Of a DNA stretch of 64,000 nucleotides, positions 37,880 to 44,377 are shown one piece after another. Position 1 is the stretch's first letter. Each line of letters starts with the position of its first letter. The position numbers were made by a program, and so were the translations under genes. The stretch spans positions 1-64,000 of the forward strand of contig NZ_JAVFVU010000019.1 in the NCBI RefSeq assembly GCF_030929615.1, given 5' to 3'. Under the pieces are notes generated by a model. It ran no database searches. It saw only the letters and a program-made list of their open reading frames with translations, and was not told the origin of the DNA. Source of the stretch: Dyadobacter sp. LHD-138 (GTDB lineage: Bacteria > Bacteroidota > Bacteroidia > Cytophagales > Spirosomataceae).

Positions 37880-40369
37880 TTAGCGGAACACAGCGTTACT
37901 GAAAAGTATTTTGCCATTATAAAGCATTCCCCGGAAAAGCGGGTCATCCATAAGGTAGATGATTTGTCCCTGGCCGATTTCCTGAACGCCCATAATTAAT
38001 GTGTTTTTTAGCTTTTCAGTAGCCTTGTTGCCGACAAATCCTGCTTTGTATCCGGTTTCGGAAAGATAGCCCACGTTCCATCCATCCGTCAGATAATCAA
38101 TGTTATAGGCATTTCTGACAATGCTGAAATATTCTTTGCTGCATCCGAAAGCGAGAGGGTGTGTGGCATCGAGTGAAACCTGATACATGCTGCCGGGCGA
38201 CGAATAGCTGCTTTCCTCCCTTTCCTTATCCCCGAATTTCTTAAACGGATCCGAATTATTTTTAGGTGCCGAATTCTTTTTGGCTATTTCAAAACCGGGT
38301 TTGTTCAAAAATGCCTCGTTGGCATCTTCCATCGCAATGAGCTTGCCGCCTTTTTTGATCCATTCTTGCAAAGTATTCAGCATTTTATCGTTCAGGATTG
38401 TCGAATAATTTCCGTCGGGTAATATCAAAACGTCCACCTGGTCCAGGGGTAATTGCGCGATTTTTGAGGCAGAGATTAGCGTTAAGGGGTATCTAATTTG
38501 CTGCTCGAAATAATGCCAGACCGCGCCCAGAGAGGTTGTTGAAATACCTTCGCCATATAAGGTCACGATTTTCGAAGATTTCAATGAAACAACCTGATCT
38601 GAACCAAAATCGACGCCGGATGACACCGAACCTGTGGTAGTCGGGGTCAGTTTAACATGGTATTTCGTGGCCAGTGAGGTTACGAGACTGTCAAAATTTG
38701 ATCCGCCGTTGCCTTTTTTTGCAATGATTAGTGTGCCTGCCTCAAACGCTGTTTTATTGGTTTCAAAGGGCAAATTCGACGTGCGCACAAGGATTTTTCT
38801 TTTTAATAGCTCTGAAAGAAAAATCACATCGTTGACACTTTTCCAGTGTGCGAGATAAGCGTAAGGTTTTGTTGCAGGGATGTTATTCTCAATTTTTTTA
38901 GATTGATAGGTCGCCGGAGTCAGCTTTTCCTTCAAACCATAAGCATGCAAGCCATAAAGGTAGGAGAGACCCCAGCTTGTGATGTCGTAAGTGACCGAAT
39001 CCTCCAAAGTCGGCTGCGATTCGAAAAGGATTTTGAGCAGATTGGATTTTGGCTGATAAGCACTGATCAAAAGATCGCTGTTATCCGTTTTAATGGTTTG
39101 CTCCGCATGGCTTGTCAGTTCTGTGCCTTTAACCGATATATTTTTGCCCACGACACCATATTCAAATCCTTGTTTGTTGAGCCATTCGGCAAATGACCGG
39201 GTTCGCTCCTCATTCCCCTGCGACTTGATCAGATAGGTTTTATAAGTTCCAATCGGTTTTTGAATGGCATTGTCATAAAAACTGATGAACTCGCTGACGA
39301 TCTTCTCTTTTTGGGACGAAATGGTTTCCAGTGTAGCAATACTTGTGACATAATGATGGTCAATTCTGCTTTTCAGCGTCAGCGTATCATTTTGATCCGG
39401 TCTGGACAATGCCAATCCACCCCGTCCGCCGCCGCCCTGCTCGAAAGTGATACCGATGGCGCCGTTATAGGTCGGCCAGGTATCGCCGTAACTTGGATAA
39501 AACAGGTCATAGTCCTTTTTCGAAAAGTAGGTCCAGTTTCGCTGGTCAAAATATTTGCGGCAGTTGGCACCCAGGAGCTCATTGAATTCCCGCTGCCATT
39601 TCGTGATATCCTGATGGTAAGGCTTGGCGGCTGGCGGGAAATAATAACTGCGCGCCGCTCCCATTTCGTGGAAATCGGCATGCAAATGCGGCATCCACTG
39701 ATTGTAGAACGCTACCCGTTCCTGCGTTTCCTTCTGTGTTTGCCAAGCCCAGTCGCGGTTCAGATCGAAGAGATAATGGTTAAACCGGCCGCCTGGCCAT
39801 GGCTCGTCGTGTTCCAGAGCAAAAGGAGTGATGTCCGGCTCAACATTCTGTACACGGTTATACCACGAAACGTAGCGTTCGCGGCCATCGGGATTGCTGC
39901 ATGGGTCAAGAATGATAATTGTGTTTTTCAGGGCCGCCTGTGTAGACGGATTGTTTTTGTTGAGCAGTTCATAAAGCACTTTCATCGCCGTTTCCGACGA
40001 AACAGCCTCGTTTCCGTGAATATTATAACCCAGCCAGGCAATAGCCGGTGTTTTTTTACCCGTATTCCCGGGAAGCAGTTTTATATTTTTCAGGTGGTTG
40101 TTCCGGAGGTTATCGAGGTTGGCAAGGTTTTCCGGCGAAGCCACAATCGCGACCATTAAAGGTCTCCCTTCATAAGTACTTCCATATTGTATCAGCTTCA
40201 CGCGATCCGGGTTTTGGGCGGCGATGGTTTTGTAGTAATCCAGAATCCGATGGTGGAAAGAAAATTTACTACCCAAAGGATACCCCAGAAAATCATCGGG
40301 TGTTTTGTTTTGCGCATTTGTATTCAGGAACACAAAAGAGAGTAGAAGACCACAAATATATCTGATCAT
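37880..40369 (-). CDS. M14-family zinc carboxypeptidase, secreted
   Basis: An 829-residue exported metallopeptidase with Sec signal (YICGLLLSFVFLNTNAQ). The M14 domain covers about residues 30-340: zinc motif GYNIHGNEAVSSE (HxxE), ILDPCSNPDGRERY, third His in HADFHEMGA, and catalytic Glu in ITFEQGGGGRGG. The C-terminal half has a class-I GATase-like fold (VDVLILPDGNYS, KGGKLIAMEDANEAFLNKPG) as in other large Bacteroidota M14 proteins. It likely digests peptides in the periplasm or outside. It is the last host gene before the tRNA and prophage. Confidence 0.92.
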   Translation of the reverse strand: MIRYICGLLLSFVFLNTNAQNKTPDDFLGYPLGSKFSFHHRILDYYKTIAAQNPDRVKLIQYGSTYEGRPLMVAIVASPENLANLDNLRNNHLKNIKLLPGNTGKKTPAIAWLGYNIHGNEAVSSETAMKVLYELLNKNNPSTQAALKNTIIILDPCSNPDGRERYVSWYNRVQNVEPDITPFALEHDEPWPGGRFNHYLFDLNRDWAWQTQKETQERVAFYNQWMPHLHADFHEMGAARSYYFPPAAKPYHQDITKWQREFNELLGANCRKYFDQRNWTYFSKKDYDLFYPSYGDTWPTYNGAIGITFEQGGGGRGGLALSRPDQNDTLTLKSRIDHHYVTSIATLETISSQKEKIVSEFISFYDNAIQKPIGTYKTYLIKSQGNEERTRSFAEWLNKQGFEYGVVGKNISVKGTELTSHAEQTIKTDNSDLLISAYQPKSNLLKILFESQPTLEDSVTYDITSWGLSYLYGLHAYGLKEKLTPATYQSKKIENNIPATKPYAYLAHWKSVNDVIFLSELLKRKILVRTSNLPFETNKTAFEAGTLIIAKKGNGGSNFDSLVTSLATKYHVKLTPTTTGSVSSGVDFGSDQVVSLKSSKIVTLYGEGISTTSLGAVWHYFEQQIRYPLTLISASKIAQLPLDQVDVLILPDGNYSTILNDKMLNTLQEWIKKGGKLIAMEDANEAFLNKPGFEIAKKNSAPKNNSDPFKKFGDKEREESSYSSPGSMYQVSLDATHPLAFGCSKEYFSIVRNAYNIDYLTDGWNVGYLSETGYKAGFVGNKATEKLKNTLIMGVQEIGQGQIIYLMDDPLFRGMLYNGKILFSNAVFR

Positions 40370-40523
40370 GATAAGGGGAATGAATTTAGAGGTATGCCTT
40401 TCCCAAATTTAAAAAGTAATGGCAATTTAATGGCAGTCTCAAATAACTTAAAAAAAAGTTTTTAAATTAAGTCTCTGATAATAAGTGTAGTAAAAATTAT
40501 TTTTAAATTATTTTTATCTAGCA

Positions 40524-40555
40524 TTTGGATATGAAAAATCAACCGTGCATATTTG
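40524..40555 (+). promoter_or_regulatory. Putative promoter of tRNA-Glu
   Basis: TTTG (40524-40527), 20 bp spacer, then CATATTTG (40548-40555), one mismatch from TAnnTTTG. It overlaps a perfect dyad GTGCA-TATT-TGCAC. The start site would be about 70 bp before the tRNA. Confidence 0.4.
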
Positions 40556-40629
40556 CACCACGATAAAGGAAACGGAGTCGGAAAAAAGAAAGAAAGTGCT
40601 GAAATCGCACACGAAGTAGGAGACCAGTC

Positions 40630-40701
40630 GGCCCATTCGTCTAGCGGTTAGGACACGACCCTTTCACGGTTGAAACAGGGGTTCGATTCCCCTATGGGTC
40701 A
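40630..40701 (+). tRNA. tRNA-Glu (TTC)
   Basis: 72 nt cloverleaf: acceptor GGCCCAT with ATGGGTC (one G-T), D-loop TAGCGGTTAGGACAC, anticodon arm CCCTTTCACGG with anticodon TTC, T-arm GGGGTTCGATTCCCC. CCA is not encoded. A phage integrase begins 200 bp downstream on the same strand, making the tRNA 3' half the likely attachment site. Confidence 0.95.
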
Positions 40702-40761
40702 CAAATCGTGTAAGTTTAGAGTTCATTTCTTTCTCTGATCCAACTGTTTAAGTTATTTTGG

Positions 40762-40788
40762 AAGCCTGCTGAAAAGCAGGCTTTTTTG
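40762..40788 (+). terminator. Rho-independent terminator after tRNA-Glu
   Basis: AAGCCTGCT, four-base loop GAAA, AGCAGGCTT, then a run of T residues. It would end the tRNA transcript before the integrase. Confidence 0.9.
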
Positions 40789-40907
40789 TTTTGCTTCAAG
40801 TATTTAGCTCCTGTCTCACAACTCCGCTCACAGTTACATTTTCTTGCTCACACCGTTAAGATGGTTCGTATTAAACTTACCTCTTGATGATTTTTTTAAA
40901 GAATGAC

Positions 40908-42182
40908 ATGATTGTTGATGTTCACTTTTTCCTGCGCGGAAAAGAAACTGCCAAACCTGACGAGCTTTGTTCCATCTACGCGCAGATAGATTGTGATGGT
41001 TTGCGGGGAACTGCGTTTTCAATCAGATTGCAAATCCCTGCTAAATACTGGCAGGTTAAACCCACCCCTAAAAAAAGTAAGATTAAGCCGTCCACCAGCG
41101 AGCACCCGGCAAGTAGTAGTTATTTGTTGTCAGAACAAATAAATGAAGGCATTGCCCGGATCCGGAAAGCAGCCCAAACCGCAAAGAACATTTTAGAATC
41201 CACAGAACAGGAAATTACCCCGGAAGCTATTAAGCTAATTATTACGGCAAAAAGAAAAGTAGCACCAGGGAAACAGTTTCTAGCAACACTTGACGAACTA
41301 CGGGACGTGCTTACGTCCAAAAGGTCGAAAAACACCATGACCAACTATCGGACCAGAAGAAACAATATCCATGAATTTTTATTGGCCAAAAACTATGGTA
41401 ATCTGAAAGTAAGTGAGTTTAGATATAGCCATTTCGAAGAATTTCAGTTGTGGATGATAGACCAAAAAAATGATGACGGATCCGAGCGATGGGGAACCAA
41501 TACCATTAATAAACATTTAACACTTGTTAACCAGGTTTTGGAATATGCCATTAATAAGGAATACTTAAAATCCAACCCCATCGGTGCTATGGGCTTGGAG
41601 TATGACCGTAGCAAGCCGCCTCAATACATGGAGGCCGACGCGAGGCAGCGCGTCGAAGAATGTACGGTCAAATCCTTAGAAAGGGAAATTGACGTTTCTA
41701 TATTCTTAATGTACACAGGCCTGAGCCATACGGATTATTCAAGCCTGGGAGACGAACACCTTTATAGGCTACCGGCAGGGGAGTACTTTATTAAAAAACC
41801 GCGTGATAAGACAAATATTTATTCAATCATTCCACTGCTTCCCCAGGCTCACGCGATTATTAAAAAATATGGCAGTATCCGGAAACTGCCACGGCTGGAT
41901 CTCAGCGATTTTAACAAAGCTTTGAAAATTTTAGGTGAATTGACAAAGGCACCTTTTAAGCTGTCTACGAGCGTTTTTAGAGATACCTTTATAAGTATGA
42001 TGGAAAATGAAATGATGGTTCCTGCCAGGTTAATTATGTTTATGGTTGGTCACACCAACGAACGTCAATTAAGTAACTATTCTATCGTTCACCCGGCCCG
42101 GATCCTGCACGACCTGAACAAAAACAAAGTTGTAATTCCTTTCAATTTGGAAGCTTTTGAAGATTTGATCAAAGCTTCGTAA
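40908..42182 (+). CDS. Phage integrase, tyrosine recombinase with altered catalytic residues
   Basis: A 424-residue recombinase with N-terminal arm-binding region, SAM-like core-binding domain (about 125-225) and catalytic domain (about 240-400). I used the ATG at 40908 rather than 40884. The pattern departs from the R-K-H-R-H-Y set: Arg I is Ser273 (MYTGLSHTDYSSL), Lys301 is kept (RDKTN), the HxxRH box reads SVFRD (Ser355, Arg358, Asp359), and His382 and Tyr391 remain (VGHTNERQLSNYSIV). IntDOT of CTnDOT is a known active enzyme with Ser at Arg I, but the additional changes are unusual. Only rightward gene of the prophage seen here. Confidence 0.88.
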   Translation: MIVDVHFFLRGKETAKPDELCSIYAQIDCDGLRGTAFSIRLQIPAKYWQVKPTPKKSKIKPSTSEHPASSSYLLSEQINEGIARIRKAAQTAKNILESTEQEITPEAIKLIITAKRKVAPGKQFLATLDELRDVLTSKRSKNTMTNYRTRRNNIHEFLLAKNYGNLKVSEFRYSHFEEFQLWMIDQKNDDGSERWGTNTINKHLTLVNQVLEYAINKEYLKSNPIGAMGLEYDRSKPPQYMEADARQRVEECTVKSLEREIDVSIFLMYTGLSHTDYSSLGDEHLYRLPAGEYFIKKPRDKTNIYSIIPLLPQAHAIIKKYGSIRKLPRLDLSDFNKALKILGELTKAPFKLSTSVFRDTFISMMENEMMVPARLIMFMVGHTNERQLSNYSIVHPARILHDLNKNKVVIPFNLEAFEDLIKAS

Positions 42183-42186
42183 AATA

Positions 42187-42212
42187 AAAAGGCGGTCTGT
42201 TGGCCGCCTTTT
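42187..42212. terminator. Bidirectional terminator after integrase
   Basis: AAAAGGCGG, seven-to-eight-base loop, CCGCCTTTT. It separates the integrase from the convergent small phage gene and can serve both. Confidence 0.85.
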
Positions 42213-42224
42213 ACCCCGTAAATT

Positions 42225-42440
42225 TTATCCCTCCCATTTGCGAATGGTGTTTATTTTCCACTGATATCGGCCGTTGTCCAGTTTTTCGGGTTTAAAGGAG
42301 ACTTCATACAAAATGTCATCATATCCACTTAGCATCCAAAAACCCTTTCCCTCGTAGGTTTCCGGATTGAAGTCTTTCAGGTCCTTCATTGCTTTATCCA
42401 GGATAAAGGCCTTTTCGTCTTCGGACATATTCATTCCCAT
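42225..42440 (-). CDS. Small phage protein, unknown
   Basis: A 71-residue acidic-to-neutral protein with a helical N terminus (SEDEKAFILDKAMKDLKDFN) and a beta-rich C terminus (YDDILYEVSFKPEKLDNGRY). No signal or membrane span. Several in-frame ATGs (42440, 42434, 42428) make the precise start uncertain. It is cut off from the late operon by a terminator at 42482-42514 and has a 13-bp operator-like site 30 bp upstream, so it may be regulated with the right-end phage promoter. No family recognised. Confidence 0.6.
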   Translation of the reverse strand: MGMNMSEDEKAFILDKAMKDLKDFNPETYEGKGFWMLSGYDDILYEVSFKPEKLDNGRYQWKINTIRKWEG

Positions 42441-42470
42441 TCCTCGATCGTATTAACTGCTGACTTTTTT

Positions 42471-42483
42471 AGTAATTATACAA
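42471..42483. promoter_or_regulatory. Operator-like 13-mer, left copy
   Basis: AGTAATTATACAA here is identical to 63125-63137 at the other end of the visible prophage, in the same orientation and upstream of a leftward gene in both places. A near copy is at 63149-63161. Confidence 0.4.
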
Positions 42484-42514
42484 AAAACGGCTGACAATAA
42501 TGCCAGCCGTTTTT
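42482..42514 (-). terminator. Terminator of the phage late operon
   Basis: AAAAACGGCTG, ten-base loop, CAGCCGTTTTT, directly abutting the stop codon of the last lysis-region gene on the minus strand. Symmetric flanks make it bidirectional. Confidence 0.9.
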
Positions 42515-42901
42515 CTAATAAGAAAGCGCCGTCCGGAAATACGGGATTCCCGTCATTCCGCCGTACCTGGTTGCAAAAGGGATCAAATCACCTTCCTTTG
42601 TCCGGTAGTACAAATCGGGCCTGGTGTCGATCGTTACAATTTCACCAGCTTTAATCTTCACCAAAAAATGCCATTCGGGCGGGTCGTGATGCACTACTGG
42701 GTAAGTCCGCGTATGTCCTTTTCCATCGGATGTTACACTTAGCGTAACGTAGGTTCTCGCCTCTCTGTAACGTTTTTGAACTACTATCCCGTTAGAATTT
42801 AGGGTTTTGCCTGATATCATATCAATAATCATAAAGACAAATAATGATGCAATCAGGGCTATAAGTACGGTGCTTCCGTATAATTGAATGAACCTTTTCA
42901 T
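42515..42901 (-). CDS. Phage membrane protein, unknown
   Basis: About 128 residues from the ATG at 42901, with one N-terminal membrane span (STVLIALIASLFVFMIIDMI) and a beta-rich extracytoplasmic domain containing VVQKRYREARTYVTLSVTSD and VHHDPPEWHFLVKIKAGEIV. It is the last gene of the late operon, 4 bp after the DUF5675 gene. The location suggests a lysis or host-envelope role. I do not recognise the family. Confidence 0.65.
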   Translation of the reverse strand: MKRFIQLYGSTVLIALIASLFVFMIIDMISGKTLNSNGIVVQKRYREARTYVTLSVTSDGKGHTRTYPVVHHDPPEWHFLVKIKAGEIVTIDTRPDLYYRTKEGDLIPFATRYGGMTGIPYFRTALSY

Positions 42902-42905
42902 ACAA

Positions 42906-43361
42906 TTACGGGTAAGTCCTGACAATCGTACACCAAACTTCTTCCCCTTTTTTCAGGGCCTCGTTGATCTTCAAAAACAGAACATCGCAAGCCGTCCGGC
43001 TGGTGGTTACGATGTATTCCTGTTCTTCCTTGGCGTACCCTTTCCCTGGCAACAAACACCCTTCGGTGTCAATGTGGCGGTTTCCCGGATGTATCCGGAT
43101 CCCGGCGAAACCTGGCACGTTGACCAGGATCGGTAAAAGTCTTTTGAACCGGTTGGAATAGGTGACGGCAACCTGGTAACGGCCGGTTGGGATTGCCGTT
43201 TTGCCGTAGACCTTTTCGCGTTTGATATCAGCCAGGGGCATGTCAGATTTTAGCCCGCGGTCGCGGTCCTCTAAAATAAAATGATGCGCCTGGCCGTCTA
43301 CCGTAACGGAACTTACTGTACTGTTGACGCCACGCCAGCGCCTTGTAACAAATATTTCCAT
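42906..43361 (-). CDS. DUF5675 family protein, probable lysis protein
   Basis: A 151-residue protein of the DUF5675 family, common in lysis modules of Bacteroidota phages. The blocks GKTAIPTGRYQVAVTYSNRF, GFAGIRIHPGNRHIDTEGCL and LPGKGY resemble the His...Gly-Cys signature of L,D-transpeptidase-like folds, hinting at peptidoglycan binding or cleavage. ATG at 43361 shares its A with the TGA of the holin gene (TGATG), so the two are translationally coupled. Enzymatic activity is inference. Confidence 0.75.
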   Translation of the reverse strand: MEIFVTRRWRGVNSTVSSVTVDGQAHHFILEDRDRGLKSDMPLADIKREKVYGKTAIPTGRYQVAVTYSNRFKRLLPILVNVPGFAGIRIHPGNRHIDTEGCLLPGKGYAKEEQEYIVTTSRTACDVLFLKINEALKKGEEVWCTIVRTYP

Positions 43362-43828
43362 CACATTAAATCTTTAAATTGCCCGGACTCGTCAAACTTT
43401 TTTAACCTGGCAAGAACCCAGGCAGGAAGTAGGTTCGGCTTTATTTCGCCGACGTTCTCAAAAATGCTGATTGCTTCGCGGACCATCATTGCGCAATAAA
43501 GGACATCGTCCACCCAGTCAAAAAGGCCGGTTGCGGTCCCTGAAATCGGAAAGCTGATCAGCACGTGGGAAGTGATCAGGATTGCCCCGTACAGCATTAT
43601 TTTTTCGAACAGCCTGGCATAGGCGCGTGACTCCAAGGTCTTTTTAACATAAGCCTTGTAGGTACCCAGTACCGTGTCCACCACAACCAGCGTGATCAGG
43701 AATAAAACAAACTGCCAGTCTGAAAAAATGTACGTGTCGAAAACTGTTTTGATGCCTGCGAAGGCAGCCGATACGGCTAAGAAGTGCTTATCTGAGATGT
43801 TTGTAAACATCGAATTAAGTGTTTTCAT
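43361..43828 (-). CDS. Phage holin family protein
   Basis: A 155-residue protein with three to four hydrophobic segments: WQFVLFLITLVVVDTVLGTY, KIMLYGAILITSHVLISFPI and TGLFDWVDDVLYCAMMVREA. DTVLGTYKAYVKKT and the C-terminal amphipathic part fit the toxin-secretion/phage-lysis holin family (Bacteriophage_holin_4). It would form inner-membrane holes at lysis. Overlaps the upstream gene by 4 bp (ATGA) and the downstream DUF5675 gene by 1 bp. Confidence 0.85.
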   Translation of the reverse strand: MKTLNSMFTNISDKHFLAVSAAFAGIKTVFDTYIFSDWQFVLFLITLVVVDTVLGTYKAYVKKTLESRAYARLFEKIMLYGAILITSHVLISFPISGTATGLFDWVDDVLYCAMMVREAISIFENVGEIKPNLLPAWVLARLKKFDESGQFKDLM

Positions 43829-44238
43829 AATTTAAGAATGATTAAAGTGCCCAGCGCTCCGACCGCGGTACCAATCAAGAATCTGCGTGTAGCTCCTTTT
43901 CGCAAGTCCGCCAGCTGGGCGTTGTATTTTTTTTGAATCAGTTCCCGCTGCTTGTCTCTGAGATCAACCAGTATCCGTAATTCAAGATTTGCTTGAATCA
44001 GGTGCTTATTTTCCAGTTGCAGGTGAAAGGTTACCGGTTTGAGGGCCTCGTACCGAATCGCTGAATCCAGGAGCGCTTCTTCGTAACGTTTCTCGAAGAT
44101 CTCTTCTGTACCTTGCGCGAATAGTGTCCCAGTGAGCAGACTTAATATTGACAGTATCAATATAAATTTTCCACGCTTTTTCCCATTCCTGGTGATGGAT
44201 TTCAGCAGAATCGGTATGAAGTTTTTCTTGCTCAGCAT
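43825..44238 (-). CDS. Spanin-like protein with signal and C-terminal span
   Basis: 137 residues. A basic n-region and hydrophobic segment (GKFILILSILSLLTGTLFAQ) look like a cleavable Sec signal; the middle is helical and heptad-like (LENKHLIQANLELRILVDLR), and the C terminus is a membrane span (RFLIGTAVGALGTLIILKL). Its first 77 codons lie inside the upstream gene in another frame. Signal, periplasmic coiled coil and second membrane anchor are the plan of spanins, which fuse the two membranes at lysis. No lipobox Cys is present, so it is not a textbook Rz1 or u-spanin. Confidence 0.6.
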   Translation of the reverse strand: MLSKKNFIPILLKSITRNGKKRGKFILILSILSLLTGTLFAQGTEEIFEKRYEEALLDSAIRYEALKPVTFHLQLENKHLIQANLELRILVDLRDKQRELIQKKYNAQLADLRKGATRRFLIGTAVGALGTLIILKL

Positions 44239-44377
44239 GATAAATTATTTTGTCTTGTAGGTCTTCTGTTGTGCTGGGCACGGGTTCTTTTTGTAGCTCT
44301 TTTGTTAAAAGAATAACGGCAATAGCGATAACTAAGCCCAGGTTTATACCCCAGATAAGTCGACTGGTGATTTTCAT
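44006..44377 (-). CDS. i-spanin-like protein, N-terminal span and coiled coil
   Basis: 123 residues with an N-terminal membrane span (LIWGINLGLVIAIAVILLT), then a charged helical periplasmic domain (EDLQDKIIYHAEQEKLHTDS to RARYRRDLRETL). This matches the topology of Rz-type inner-membrane spanins. Its ATG overlaps the upstream stop (ATGA), and its last 233 bases overlap the next gene in a shifted frame, as in Rz/Rz1 pairs. The poorly structured C-terminal 28 residues may exist only because of the overlap. Function is by architecture, not homology. Confidence 0.6.
   Translation of the reverse strand: MKITSRLIWGINLGLVIAIAVILLTKELQKEPVPSTTEDLQDKIIYHAEQEKLHTDSAEIHHQEWEKAWKIYIDTVNIKSAHWDTIRARYRRDLRETLRRSAPGFSDSVRGPQTGNLSPATGK

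Noticed and set aside
39260..40159. 299-residue plus-strand frame
   Set aside because: It is antisense to the well-supported M14 carboxypeptidase and has no recognisable motif or coding logic of its own.
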